This document shows, piece by piece, positions 27,442 through 37,183 of a stretch of 64,000 bases of DNA. Source of the stretch: Marinagarivorans cellulosilyticus. GTDB lineage: Bacteria > Pseudomonadota > Gammaproteobacteria > Pseudomonadales > Cellvibrionaceae. The stretch lies in the NCBI RefSeq assembly GCF_021655555.1, contig NZ_AP023086.1:1250001-1314000 (forward strand), in the 5' to 3' direction. The position numbers were made by a program, and so were the translations under genes. Under the pieces are notes generated by a model. That model was not told the origin of the DNA. It searched no databases and saw nothing but the letters and a program-made list of their open reading frames with translations. Position 1 is the first letter of the stretch. Every line of letters starts with the position of its first letter.

Positions 27442-27498
27442 TTTTATATTTCCTTTATTTTAATTTCGCTTTCTCTGATTTATTTGCCAGGCATATTT

Positions 27499-29091
27499 AT
27501 GGTTACCGATACGCACCTCCCTGATATTCATTCGCACCGCATTTTGATTTTAGATTTTGGTTCTCAGTACACGCAGCTTATTGCGCGCCGCGTGCGTGAA
27601 ATAGGGGTTTACTGTGAAATTCGCGCGTTCGATATGGCTGAGTCTGAAATACTGGCTTATGCCCCTAAAGGGATTATTTTAGCCGGTGGTCCCGAGTCGG
27701 TAACGGAGTTGAATTCTCCGCGCGCGCCTGAATGCGTTTTTACCATGGGGGTGCCAGTGTTGGGCATTTGCTACGGTATGCAAACGATGGCCGAGCAGCT
27801 AGGTGGTAGTGTGCAAGGCTCCAATGAGCGTGAATTTGGTTATGCTCAAATTACTTTAAAAGGCGTTAATGCTTTTATTAAAGAAACTAAAGATCACGTC
27901 GATCATGATGGTAACGGCCTGCTTGATGTTTGGATGAGCCATGGCGATAAAGTGACGACAATGCCAGAGGGCTTCGAAGTGATGGCAAGTACCGCATCGT
28001 GCCCTATTGCTGGTATGTTCGATGAAGCTAAGAAATTCTATGGTGTACAGTTTCACCCAGAAGTAACGCACACCACGCAAGGTCGCGCGTTATTTGAGCA
28101 TTTCATGCTTGAGATATGTGGCTGCGAAGCCTTGTGGACGCCTTCCAATATTGCGGAAGATGCAATATTGCGTGTACGTGAGCAGGTAGGTTCCGATCAT
28201 GTGTTGTTGGGCTTATCTGGCGGAGTTGATTCTTCTGTTGTTGCTGCTTTGTTGCATCGCGCCATTGGTGATCAGCTAACGTGTGTTTTTGTCGATAATG
28301 GTCTGTTGCGCAAAAATGAAGGTGATCAGGTAATGGACATGTTTGCTAAAAACATGGGTGTTAAAGTGATTCGCGTTGATGCCGAAGAGGCCTTTTTAAG
28401 CCGCTTGGCCGGCGAGAGCGATCCCGAGAAAAAACGCAAAATTATTGGTAATACCTTTATTGATGTTTTTGATGAAGAATCATCAAAAATTGACAACGTT
28501 CAGTGGTTGGCGCAGGGGACTATTTACCCTGATGTGATTGAGTCTGCGGCCTCTAAAACAGGCAAGGCGCATGTGATTAAATCGCACCATAATGTGGGTG
28601 GCTTGCCAGAAGATATGAAGCTAGGTTTGGTTGAGCCTTTGCGCGAGTTATTTAAAGATGAGGTGCGCAAGCTGGGTTTAGAGCTTGGTTTGCCTTACGA
28701 TATGGTGTATCGCCATCCGTTCCCAGGGCCTGGCTTGGGGGTGCGTATTCTTGGTGAAGTGAAAAAAGAGTATGCCGACATCTTGCGTGGGGCAGATGCT
28801 ATATTTTTGGAGGAACTGCACAATGCGGGCTGGTACCACAAAACGAGTCAAGCTTTTGTGGTCTTCTTGCCCGTTAAATCGGTTGGGGTTGTTGGTGACG
28901 GCCGTCGTTATGAGTGGGTTGTATCGCTGCGCGCAGTAGAAACCATCGATTTTATGACGGCGCGTTGGGCGCATTTGCCTTACGAGTTGCTGGAGACTGT
29001 CTCTAATAGAATCATTAATGAAATCAGTGGTATTTCCCGCGTAGCATACGATGTATCCAGTAAGCCGCCCGCGACTATTGAGTGGGAATAA
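27499..29091 (+). CDS. guaA: GMP synthase (glutamine-hydrolysing)
   Basis: GuaA aminates XMP to GMP using glutamine and ATP. The 530-aa product has a class I glutamine amidotransferase domain (ILDFGSQYTQLIARR, catalytic Cys in GICYGMQ, HPEVTHT). Next come the ATP pyrophosphatase P-loop LSGGVDSSV and the C-terminal dimerisation domain ending RVAYDVSSKPPATIEWE. ATG at 27499 is preferred to TTG 27484 by comparison with family starts. A terminator follows. Confidence 0.98.
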   Translation: MVTDTHLPDIHSHRILILDFGSQYTQLIARRVREIGVYCEIRAFDMAESEILAYAPKGIILAGGPESVTELNSPRAPECVFTMGVPVLGICYGMQTMAEQLGGSVQGSNEREFGYAQITLKGVNAFIKETKDHVDHDGNGLLDVWMSHGDKVTTMPEGFEVMASTASCPIAGMFDEAKKFYGVQFHPEVTHTTQGRALFEHFMLEICGCEALWTPSNIAEDAILRVREQVGSDHVLLGLSGGVDSSVVAALLHRAIGDQLTCVFVDNGLLRKNEGDQVMDMFAKNMGVKVIRVDAEEAFLSRLAGESDPEKKRKIIGNTFIDVFDEESSKIDNVQWLAQGTIYPDVIESAASKTGKAHVIKSHHNVGGLPEDMKLGLVEPLRELFKDEVRKLGLELGLPYDMVYRHPFPGPGLGVRILGEVKKEYADILRGADAIFLEELHNAGWYHKTSQAFVVFLPVKSVGVVGDGRRYEWVVSLRAVETIDFMTARWAHLPYELLETVSNRIINEISGISRVAYDVSSKPPATIEWE

Positions 29092-29125
29092 CCTCTGCAA
29101 ACAAGCCCTAAACCTTTTGTTAAAG

Positions 29126-29151
29126 CCAGCGCTAAGTCGCTGGTTTTTTTT
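29126..29151 (+). terminator. Intrinsic terminator after guaA
   Basis: CCAGCG and CGCTGG pair around CTAAGT, followed by eight T residues. It lies 35 bases after the guaA stop. Confidence 0.9.
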
Positions 29152-29298
29152 CGCCTTAACTATGGAGTGTCAATGGTGTACCCATTATGTATGTCGCTAT
29201 GATCATTTTATGTATTATTTTTTGTTTTAGATTCTAGTGGCTGCATTGGGTATATTTTAAGTTTCTGTTTTTTAAGGCAAAAATAAATTTTGTCTGGC

Positions 29299-29314
29299 TG
29301 GTACGGCCTTTGAT
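29299..29314 (+). promoter_or_regulatory. Sigma-54 promoter (-24/-12) of the pspA operon
   Basis: TGGTACGGCCTTTGAT agrees with TGGCACGRNNNTTGCW at 14 of 16 places when N is counted as a match, with the required 10 bases between GG and the -12 pair. The mismatches are C to T in the -24 box and GC to GA in the -12 box. It lies 42 bases before the pspA start. A sigma-54 activator is encoded in the same operon. Confidence 0.6.
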
Positions 29315-29356
29315 ATAGCTAGTTGTCATCATCAACAGCAATACGAGGAATACCCT

Positions 29357-30034
29357 ATGTCAATTTTCAAACGTTTACAGGCTACATTAACCGGCAGCTT
29401 GGATCAGGCGATTAGCCAGATAGAAAATCAGGATGCCGTAGTTGACGCCATCTTAAAAGAGGCGCGCCAAGCACTGGCGAAATCCAAAGTGCGCTTGGCG
29501 CGTGTGGAGCAGGACGGCCGTGCCATGCAGCAAGAGCTTGCAGGTATAGAGGCAGCGATAGACAGTTGGACGCAAAGGGCGCAGCGCATAGGGCAAAACG
29601 ATCAGGCTAAGGCGTTGGAGTGTTTGCGCCAACGCAAGGCTGCATTAGCACAAAAAACGTCACTTCTTGAGCGAATAGCCCAGCACGAAGGAGTCAGTAA
29701 GCGGCTCGCATTTGACGTGAAGCAGGCCGAAGTGCGTGTAACCGATATGCTCAATAAACAACATTTAATGCGTACCCGTGAATCGGCGGCTGATGCTTTG
29801 CGAAGCATGAATGCGGTAGAGCAAAATATGGCCGACGATTTAACGACGACTTTTGAGCGCTGGGAAGTTAAGGTGGCGCAAACAGAAATATTAAGTGGTA
29901 ACGAGGGTTATATTCAATCGCCCAGTACGTTAGAGCAAGAGTTTGTAAGTGAAGAAGAGGAGCATGCTTTGCGCTTAGAGCTGGCGGCTTTAACGGGTGA
30001 ACTACAAGATATAGAGGGTAAAAATCATGAATAA
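29357..30034 (+). CDS. pspA: PspA/IM30 family phage-shock protein
   Basis: PspA proteins are ESCRT-III-like coiled-coil proteins that coat and protect stressed inner membranes. The 225-aa product is almost wholly helical with the family's amphipathic N terminus (MSIFKRLQATLTGSLDQAISQIE) and long heptad-rich helices, ending in an acidic tail. GAGGAAT precedes ATG. It overlaps the following membrane-protein gene by 8 bases. A sigma-54-type promoter upstream and an activator at the end of the operon recall the PspF-PspA circuit, though pspBC are absent. Confidence 0.9.
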   Translation: MSIFKRLQATLTGSLDQAISQIENQDAVVDAILKEARQALAKSKVRLARVEQDGRAMQQELAGIEAAIDSWTQRAQRIGQNDQAKALECLRQRKAALAQKTSLLERIAQHEGVSKRLAFDVKQAEVRVTDMLNKQHLMRTRESAADALRSMNAVEQNMADDLTTTFERWEVKVAQTEILSGNEGYIQSPSTLEQEFVSEEEEHALRLELAALTGELQDIEGKNHE

Positions 30035-31373
30035 TACCTCTGTAGTGGGGTGTGTTGCAGAACCTGTAATACCCCCTGAGCAAAAACACAACTCCGCCAT
30101 GACCGAGCACAGTCGCTACTCTTTACCTCGATTATTGCGCGGCTTAGGTGCCATTACGTTATTGGCTTCTGTTTCTATTTATCTGTACCAAGGGTTTGGG
30201 CAAGGTAGTGATATTAGTCGTTATTTAATATTGTTGGCGCACACAGTTGGTTTGGCTGGGGTGGGGCTTGTTTGTAGTCGATGGTTAAAGGAGCAAAAAG
30301 GTGCGCGTTTATTGCTGATGTTGACGCTCGTTTTTATATCAGCTAATTTTGCAATTATTGCGGCATTTATCTATTCAATTGCGGGCGATCCTATAACGAA
30401 TTTACATGGTTCGATGACTTGGGTGGCGAGCTACTCAGCAAAAACGATTTTTTTGTTTTCGAGTGCTTTGCTAGTTCTGGTGCCTTTAATAATTTTTGGT
30501 TTTAAAGTCATCGCGCGTCGCTCTGCTATGCGTTTCACTATCGTGTTTTTGCTGGGTAATTTGCTGCTATTGCTGCCGTCGCGTAATGAGATGTTTATCG
30601 GCTTTTTGGCTTTGTCGCTGTTGGTTGGGGTGATTTACCATGTTGTCAAAGCGAGTACGTTAGATGTGACCCTTAGAAATCGGGAGGGATTTATTGCGAA
30701 AACAATTTTATTTGTGCCGTTAATGATCTTGTTGGGGCGCAATATGTTTCACAGCCTTGGTGCAATTGTGCCATTGATTATTGCGGTAAGCCTGTTGTTA
30801 GCTGCACGTCAATGCTCAAGCTCTTTACCGGCAAAAAGCGCATTTCGATCGCTCCTTGAATCGATATCGATATTGCCCATTGTTGGCGTGTCTGCAAGTG
30901 TTTCCTCGTTAATTGGTAGTGAATTACATGCATCTTTATCAACAGGTGCTTTTGTTTTTTCTATTGTTGCCGGAGCGTTGTTGTTTGAATTGTCTTTGCG
31001 GGCTTCGAGTGCTAAGCATATTTACGGCAGTATTGCGGCTGTTTTGATAACGGTATTGGCCTGTGCGAATCTTCTATTTTCTTTAGATGTAACATCGTCT
31101 ATTTATTGTTTTTTAAGTGGTGCGGGTTTAGTCGGATTTGCTGTTTTTTCTGAACGACGTTACGTGTTAGCTTTTGGTAGCATCACTGTGTTGGCAAGTA
31201 TGGCTTTTGGGGTAATATCTCTAATTGATGGTTTTGCATTTCATAACTGGTTTTCATTAGCAGGGCTGGGAGTGTTAGCAATTGTATTCGGCTCATTGAT
31301 TGAAAAACACGGCGGTGCGATTAAAGTGGGTATCGGAAAGATGCGTCAATATTTTCAGAGTTGGGATTATTAA
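30027..31373 (+). CDS. Polytopic membrane protein linked to pspA
   Basis: A 448-aa protein with about a dozen hydrophobic segments after a polar N terminus of some 30 residues. I recognise no catalytic motif. It overlaps pspA and is followed after 54 bases by the sigma-54 activator gene, so it is probably part of an envelope-stress module, perhaps the membrane partner or sensor of PspA. This role is inference from context. Confidence 0.7.
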   Translation: MNNTSVVGCVAEPVIPPEQKHNSAMTEHSRYSLPRLLRGLGAITLLASVSIYLYQGFGQGSDISRYLILLAHTVGLAGVGLVCSRWLKEQKGARLLLMLTLVFISANFAIIAAFIYSIAGDPITNLHGSMTWVASYSAKTIFLFSSALLVLVPLIIFGFKVIARRSAMRFTIVFLLGNLLLLLPSRNEMFIGFLALSLLVGVIYHVVKASTLDVTLRNREGFIAKTILFVPLMILLGRNMFHSLGAIVPLIIAVSLLLAARQCSSSLPAKSAFRSLLESISILPIVGVSASVSSLIGSELHASLSTGAFVFSIVAGALLFELSLRASSAKHIYGSIAAVLITVLACANLLFSLDVTSSIYCFLSGAGLVGFAVFSERRYVLAFGSITVLASMAFGVISLIDGFAFHNWFSLAGLGVLAIVFGSLIEKHGGAIKVGIGKMRQYFQSWDY

Positions 31374-31380
31374 TTAAACA

Positions 31381-31404
31381 AAGCCACAGTGTTTACTGTG
31401 GCTT
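31381..31404 (+). other. Perfect hairpin between membrane gene and activator gene
   Basis: AAGCCACAGT and ACTGTGGCTT form a 10-pair stem with loop GTTT, 7 bases after the stop codon. A weak T-rich stretch follows, so it may reduce rather than stop transcription into the regulator gene. Confidence 0.6.
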
Positions 31405-31427
31405 GCTTGGTTTTGTCTGGTGATATT

Positions 31428-32894
31428 ATGAATAAAACACTTCCTAGTGCTCAGCGTCCGTTTTTGCAAACTGTCGCAGATCTTATGTTTTCCAACCCTT
31501 TTGATCATGAGGTCTCCGAAATAGAAGCTTTAACTGGGCTAAGTTTAGGTGAGGGTAGTACAGAGCATTTTTATGTCTTGTTAAAGCCGAAGCTTGAGAG
31601 TGTTATGACTACTTTGGCGCAGCAAGGGGTTAATGGCCTTTCTGATTTAGCTAGCAGCGATGATCGCCACTTATATATGGCGGCCAATTTGTTTCTTATT
31701 TACGATCGTTATATTGATGACTTAGATGCTCTTATTGCTCAGCAAATTAAAGAGCCTGAGCGCCGTTTGAAAGTAAAATTTTCGAAAAGTGCTTTTCAGG
31801 ATTTGGCTCAATTGGGGTTAGACAATACGCAGAGCGAAAAATATTTCGCTTTGTTTTATCAGTTGCGCAGAGCCTATTTATTCATTAATCGCGAGCTAAC
31901 CGGAAATGCGGCGTGTATTAAGCGTTTGCGGCGAGACTTATGGAATAACGTCTTTACATCAGATGCCTTGTTGTATGTAAATAACTTATGGAGCCGCATG
32001 GAAGATTTTTCTACGCTTTTGTTGGGCGAAACCGGTACTGGTAAAGGCGCTGCTGCTAAGGCCATTGGGTGCTCGGGCTTAATCCCTTTTGATGTAGAAA
32101 GTCAAACATTCAAAGCGAAGTTTACAGAGTCGTTCGTAGCCATAAATTTATTAGAGTACCCCGAAGGGCTGCTGGAATCTGAATTGTTTGGTCATACAAA
32201 AGGGGCATTTACCGGCGCTATTAGTCAATACGATGGTTTGTTCAAGCGGTGTAATGCTCATGGTGCGCTATTTCTAGATGAAATTGGCGATATAAATATC
32301 TCTATACAAATAAAGTTGCTCAAAGTGTTACAGGAGCGCCGTTTTTCGCCGGTGGGTGCACACGATATTTGTCGTTTTTCGGGTCGTGTTATAGCGGCTA
32401 CTAATCGCAACCTTAACGAATTACGTGAAGCGGGTGAATTTAGGCATGATTTTTATTATCGCTTATCATCGGATGTTATTGAATTGCCAACACTGCGCGA
32501 GCGGCTAGAGCAAGATCCAAAAGAGTTGGGTTTATTAATAGAAAGTTTAATGGAGCGTTTAACTGGGCAGCCGTCGCCGGCTATGGCTAGTGATGTTTTG
32601 GAAAAGCTACAGCGCAGCATACCGCCAGACTACAGCTGGCCGGGCAATGTGCGGGAATTGGAGCAGGCTGTGCGTAGAACTGTCTTGGGGCGTGAATATA
32701 CCGGTGAATATATTCCGCGAGAAAAGCTTCCTGTGTGGGTGGAATCTACCATGGCGGGCGGCTTGACCGCGAATGAATTACTGTCGGCTTATTGCAGTAG
32801 CCTTTATCGTAAAGAAGGGACCTACGAAAAAGTAGCGGCCATTACTGGCTTAGATAGGCGCACGGTTAAAAAGCATATATCGGCGGCTCTTTAG
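31428..32894 (+). CDS. Sigma-54-dependent transcriptional activator
   Basis: A 488-aa enhancer-binding protein. The N-terminal 185 residues match no sensor domain I know. The AAA+ core has Walker A GETGTGKG (200-207), the sigma-54 contact loop GAFTGA (259-264), Walker B LFLDEIG (281-287) and an arginine-rich sensor II region with WPGNVRELEQAV. The C terminus is a Fis-type helix-turn-helix (TYEKVAAITGLDRRTVKKHI). ATG at 31428 is preferred to 31389, whose extension covers the hairpin region. Likely targets are the pspA promoter at 29299 and possibly the T6SS copy B that starts 75 bases after its stop. Confidence 0.92.
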   Translation: MNKTLPSAQRPFLQTVADLMFSNPFDHEVSEIEALTGLSLGEGSTEHFYVLLKPKLESVMTTLAQQGVNGLSDLASSDDRHLYMAANLFLIYDRYIDDLDALIAQQIKEPERRLKVKFSKSAFQDLAQLGLDNTQSEKYFALFYQLRRAYLFINRELTGNAACIKRLRRDLWNNVFTSDALLYVNNLWSRMEDFSTLLLGETGTGKGAAAKAIGCSGLIPFDVESQTFKAKFTESFVAINLLEYPEGLLESELFGHTKGAFTGAISQYDGLFKRCNAHGALFLDEIGDINISIQIKLLKVLQERRFSPVGAHDICRFSGRVIAATNRNLNELREAGEFRHDFYYRLSSDVIELPTLRERLEQDPKELGLLIESLMERLTGQPSPAMASDVLEKLQRSIPPDYSWPGNVRELEQAVRRTVLGREYTGEYIPREKLPVWVESTMAGGLTANELLSAYCSSLYRKEGTYEKVAAITGLDRRTVKKHISAAL

Positions 32895-32988
32895 AGTTAA
32901 ATCCAGGGGGTGAATCTCTGTTTTAGCTGTTAATCCTGCCGCTTTCTTCACGCTTGAAAAATAAATCGAAATTAATTTCCAATAAATA

Positions 32989-33206
32989 GTGTCAGAGTCA
33001 CGGTGAGCGACTCGTCCCAATATTTGTTTCCCTTGTAGGTGTAAATCGTCCCGACAGACCTTGAATTCCGTGGCTTTGAGGCGGTTGTTACGTGTATTAA
33101 AAAAGAGTGTCAGAGTCAAAGCTGTACATTTTTTAGACGTATAAAAAAGGTGTCAGAGTGGGCAAAAAAAGGGTGCCAGTGTCGGTTGAATAAAAGGTGT
33201 CAGAGT
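32989..33206 (+). repeat. GTGTCAGAGT repeats upstream of hcp, copy B
   Basis: The same four exact units and one degenerate unit as at 3087-3304, in the same positions relative to hcp. Only a few single-base changes separate the copies here (for example GTCAGGG versus GTCACGG). The rest of the 32895-33337 gap shows no gene. Confidence 0.6.
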
Positions 33207-33337
33207 GGGTAATAAAGTGAAAATTAGGGGGTTTTCATCCGTAAATGGCTCTGTTTAAATGGCCTCCAGTTGCTGATGAGCAGCACAACAAAACCTTTAA
33301 CAAACAACATTCATTATCTGGAAAGAGGAATTCAATC

Positions 33338-33826
33338 ATGGCTATTTACATGAACTACAACGAGAACACTCCTGCTGGCAACGTAACCGCACAAGGTTTC
33401 GAAGGCTGGATTGAAGTGGACAGCTTCAACTTCGGTGTAGGTCGTGCCATCACCATGGAAGCCGGTGCAATGTCTAACCGTGAAGCGACTCGCCCAAGCT
33501 TGAGCGAAGTCACTATCACTAAATCATTAGATGCAGCTTCTGGTGGCTTGTTTAAGCAATCTGTAACCGGTGATACGGGTGTGACTGTTAAGTTCCACGT
33601 TGTTCAAACGGGCGCAACGGCGGTTGAAACTTTCGCTATTATCACTTTGGAAGAGTGCATCATCTCTTCTTACAACATCTCTGCAGCCGCCGGTTCAGCA
33701 CCTCAAGAAACCATTTCTTTGAGCTTTGCTAAAATCGAAGCTGACTTGCGTCACGCTGACAAAACCAACATCAACAGCGATCTTGGTTTGTCTGGCTACG
33801 ACCTTACTACTGCAACACCTATCTAA
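33338..33826 (+). CDS. hcp: Hcp, type VI secretion tube protein (copy B)
   Basis: Encodes the same 162-aa Hcp protein as 3436-3924. All base differences I see are synonymous (for example GGC/GGT near 33440 and ATC/ATT near 33640). The same AAAGAGGA ribosome-binding site precedes the ATG. The gene lies 443 bases after a sigma-54 activator gene, a type of regulator that controls hcp in several T6SSs, but I find no well-spaced -24/-12 promoter in between. Confidence 0.95.
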   Translation: MAIYMNYNENTPAGNVTAQGFEGWIEVDSFNFGVGRAITMEAGAMSNREATRPSLSEVTITKSLDAASGGLFKQSVTGDTGVTVKFHVVQTGATAVETFAIITLEECIISSYNISAAAGSAPQETISLSFAKIEADLRHADKTNINSDLGLSGYDLTTATPI

Positions 33827-33885
33827 GTCGGGTGATGCGATGGCGGCCTGAGCGTTTCTCGGGCGCCATCTTGCTAGTCAGTTCT

Positions 33886-34323
33886 CCTCACACGGATGTG
33901 GTCTTCTGTGAGGGATTAACACTGAATAGCCCTTATTTAAAAAGAGTGATTCATGCAAGATGCATGAGTGGCGTGCAACAAACAGGGAACGCTAGGATAG
34001 CGATAAACAACAGGCTGTTGTGATAAGGAATACACGAACCACGGTAGGTTCACGGAATAGACTGGGATGTTTTTACGAGAGGAACGTGTTGAATGATTCA
34101 ACACACAGGATATGTATAGCCTAAGGGATGGGCACCAGGGGTGGAGTTTATTGTTAGGGAAAACACACAGAGATTCATGGAATACTGAATTTCTGCAGGG
34201 AAGATTGATAAGCGTAGGATGTTGTTTATCAGTAGCCTTATCAGGGAGGGTATGTGGATGAAAGCTGCAGTCGCCTCGATCACCTTGGGCCGAGTATTCG
34301 TTATATAGCGGGTGCGTCGGCCC
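33886..34323 (+). ncRNA. Candidate GGA-rich structured RNA between hcp and vgrG, copy B
   Basis: Counterpart of 3984-4421 with about eight single-base differences over the 567-base spacer. The exact ACANGGANGU hairpin (33889-33900), the CGCTA-GGA-TAGCG hairpin and the final GGGCCGA/TCGGCCC stem are unchanged. One hairpin loop changes from GGA to AGA (near 33958) without touching its stem, and one unpaired GGA is lost near 34169, leaving 17 GGAs. The post-hcp hairpin is at 33839-33870. Confidence 0.5.
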
Positions 34324-34393
34324 ATTTAATTTGTGCCTTTGAATTGCGCAATGTCAGAGGCTAAGTTTTCACACTTCTTATTGTTGGTTTGTC

Positions 34394-36469
34394 ATGTCTC
34401 AGCTTAGCCAGAATAGTCGTTTAGTTCGGATAAAAACGCCTTTAGCGACCGATACCTTTATTGTTTCTGCCTTAGATGGCGAAGAGCGTATTTCCGGTAA
34501 TTTTCAATACGACCTGGGTTTGCTCTCCAATAACCACACCGTCGCCCATACCGACTTGCTTGGCAAAGCCGTCACGCTGAGTATTTATACCGAGGGTGAA
34601 GAAAAGTGTCGTTACATTCACGGTTATGTGAATGGCTTACGCATGTTAGATGTGAACGACGACGGCTTGCGCGGTTACCATATGAGCGTGGTGCCGGGTT
34701 TATGGTTTACAAGCCTTAATTCCAATAACCGTATCTTCCAAGATAAAAGCGCAAAAGATATTATCGATGAAGTGCTGGGGCATTATTCCAGCGTTTTAAA
34801 ATTCGATTTCTCATTAAACGGCAAACCGCTTACGCGTGAATATTGCGTACAGTTTGATGAAACCGATTATGAATTTGTTCACCGTTTACTCGCCGAAGAA
34901 GGCATTAGTTATTATTTTAAGCACCAAGACGGTGAGCATAAACTGATTTTTGTGGATGACGCGCAAGGCTTTTTTGATTGCGATGTTGATGCCTTAGATT
35001 ACGACGGTGGCGGCAGTCAGCCCACCCAAAACAGCGTGCACCGGTGGGAGCGTAGCTACAGCTTCCACACCAACGCCGTCGAAACCACCGATTACAACGA
35101 ATTCGCCACGACCAACCAATATAAAAGTAAGGTCAATACCACCAGTGACTTAAACGGCGCATCGCCTTATACCATGCGTCATTTCGGTATTTATCGCTTT
35201 CAAACCGACGGCGACTCAAAGCACGCCTTTGACAGCGGCGACAACACCGCCCGCGCAACCAGTATTATCGAAGCCGAAGAAGGGCAATTTGATTTAGCCA
35301 ATGGCACCAGCGATTGTGGCCAGTTAGCCGCCGGCGGACGCTTTACTATTGAACACCCACTGGAAAGCGAGCAGGGTACTTATACCATTACCCGCATGAC
35401 CGTGACGGCGCGCGAAGGCAATGGTCGCGATACCTTTTTTGAAAATGATTTTGAGTGTGTACCCTCAACCAAATTAGTGCGCCCATTATGGCGGCGTGCG
35501 CCCAAAACCATCGATGCGCCACAAGTCGCCACTGTCGAAGAAGTAAAAGCGACCGAATCCGATAGCTCGTCTGATGTGTACACTCAGCTAAAAGTAAAAT
35601 TCCCATGGCACAGTGAACAAAGCTCTTGCTGGGTACGCGTTGCGCAAGCATTTGCGGGTAAAAACTGGGGGGCTAACTTTGTCCCGCGCATTGGCCAAGA
35701 AGTGATAGTCACCTATATCAATGGCGACCCTTGCCGGCCCATTATTACGGGCGCGGTGTATAACGGTACCAACGAAGGCCCCAATTACACCGCCACCCAA
35801 AGCGGCTGGAAAACCCAATACGATAGCAGCCAAATTAATGAATTCCGCTTTGATGATAAGCCCGACTCCGAAGAGGTATACATGGAAGCGGGTAAAGACC
35901 ATAACTGGGTGGTGCATAACGACCAAACCGGTTTGGTGGAAAATGATCAAACTTTAGAGGTGCTGCAAAACCGCACCATCACCGTCACCGAAGGTGACGA
36001 AAGCATCACGGTCAAAAAAGGCAATCGCACAGTCGCAGTAGATGAAGGTGACTACGATACCACTGTAGGTAAAGGCGACCACACCACGACAGTGAGTAAA
36101 GGCGACCAGAAAAATACTATATCGAAAGGCGATAAAATCACTACCGTCAGCAAAGGGGATCAAAAGGCCACGATCAGCAAAGGCGATGACATTCTCGGCA
36201 TTAACATGGGCGATCGCAAGGTGACTTTGGGTAAGGGTGATCACGTGGTTAAAGCCAATGTAGGTAAATACACGGTCAATGCGAAAGGCGGTGTTAAAGT
36301 GGAATCGCTGGCTTCGATAGAATTTAAGTGTGGTTCAAGCAGTATCAAAATGACGCCGGCAGGCATCACCATCAAAGGCATGATGCTAACGTGTAAAGGC
36401 GATGCGATGGCCGAAGTTAAGGCTGGCGGTATGTTAACGCTGAAAGGCGGCATAACAATGATTAACTAA
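34394..36469 (+). CDS. vgrG: VgrG (TssI), type VI secretion spike protein (copy B)
   Basis: A 691-aa spike protein with the same domains as copy A: gp27-like base, OB fold, ten nine-residue GD repeats (533-622) and short tail. It differs only at residues 106 (T), 564 (T) and 577 (S); the last two are in the repeat needle. Conservation across the whole length, including the needle tip that contacts PAAR, implies both VgrGs accept the same tip. As in copy A, no clear Shine-Dalgarno sequence precedes the ATG. Confidence 0.95.
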   Translation: MSQLSQNSRLVRIKTPLATDTFIVSALDGEERISGNFQYDLGLLSNNHTVAHTDLLGKAVTLSIYTEGEEKCRYIHGYVNGLRMLDVNDDGLRGYHMSVVPGLWFTSLNSNNRIFQDKSAKDIIDEVLGHYSSVLKFDFSLNGKPLTREYCVQFDETDYEFVHRLLAEEGISYYFKHQDGEHKLIFVDDAQGFFDCDVDALDYDGGGSQPTQNSVHRWERSYSFHTNAVETTDYNEFATTNQYKSKVNTTSDLNGASPYTMRHFGIYRFQTDGDSKHAFDSGDNTARATSIIEAEEGQFDLANGTSDCGQLAAGGRFTIEHPLESEQGTYTITRMTVTAREGNGRDTFFENDFECVPSTKLVRPLWRRAPKTIDAPQVATVEEVKATESDSSSDVYTQLKVKFPWHSEQSSCWVRVAQAFAGKNWGANFVPRIGQEVIVTYINGDPCRPIITGAVYNGTNEGPNYTATQSGWKTQYDSSQINEFRFDDKPDSEEVYMEAGKDHNWVVHNDQTGLVENDQTLEVLQNRTITVTEGDESITVKKGNRTVAVDEGDYDTTVGKGDHTTTVSKGDQKNTISKGDKITTVSKGDQKATISKGDDILGINMGDRKVTLGKGDHVVKANVGKYTVNAKGGVKVESLASIEFKCGSSSIKMTPAGITIKGMMLTCKGDAMAEVKAGGMLTLKGGITMIN

Positions 36470-36567
36470 TTGTTGTAAAAAATAGAAAACAGAAAACAGA
36501 AAACAGAAAAATATTTTTCGACGATTAAAACCCTTAATAAAAAGGGTTTAATGCAAGAGTTAACACC

Positions 36568-37155
36568 ATGAATGATTTTGTGAAAATCGCAGTCCCTGTC
36601 GCGGGCGATTTACTTCAGCATATGGACTTAAGTGAAGACGAGGCCGAGCAACATATTGATGCCACTCAGCATCCTGCCACAGTCGTCGAGCAATTAATGA
36701 AAGCGGAGTTCAATTTAGATGCCGTGCGTTTATTGGCGCACGCCTTACCCAAGCGCGAGGCCGTTTGGTGGTCGTGCTTAGCGGTACGGCAAAACCCCAT
36801 TGAAGAAAACTCACTAGAAGCGCAAGCCATTACGGCTACCGAAGCTTGGGTACGCACGCCGACAGAAGAGCTGCGCTTGCTGTGCCGCGAGTTAGCCGAA
36901 AAACTCAAACACAAAACACCGGCAAGTTGGGCGGCTATGGCGGCCGCGTGGTCCACAGGCAGCTTAGCGCCGCAAGACGACCCTGAAGTCGCACCGCCGG
37001 AATACCTTTATGCCCATGCCGTTGGTGGTGCGGTTAATTTAGCGGCTGTCGAAGGCGATGCCGAGCAGGCTAAAAATCGCTACCCGACGTATTTTGCGCA
37101 AGGCTTCGACTTAGCGCGCGGTGGCAGTGGTCAAGTACAACCGCTTGTTAATTAA
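36568..37155 (+). CDS. T6SS-associated protein, DUF6931-like (copy B)
   Basis: A 195-aa counterpart of 6665-7252, with E47 and T89 in place of G and A. Same position between vgrG and PAAR, preceded by the same AGAAAAC repeats and hairpin. A role as adaptor for spike loading is a guess from context; no enzymatic motif is visible. Confidence 0.6.
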   Translation: MNDFVKIAVPVAGDLLQHMDLSEDEAEQHIDATQHPATVVEQLMKAEFNLDAVRLLAHALPKREAVWWSCLAVRQNPIEENSLEAQAITATEAWVRTPTEELRLLCRELAEKLKHKTPASWAAMAAAWSTGSLAPQDDPEVAPPEYLYAHAVGGAVNLAAVEGDAEQAKNRYPTYFAQGFDLARGGSGQVQPLVN

Positions 37156-37183
37156 CACAACGAACCTACCCTGAGGAACACCC

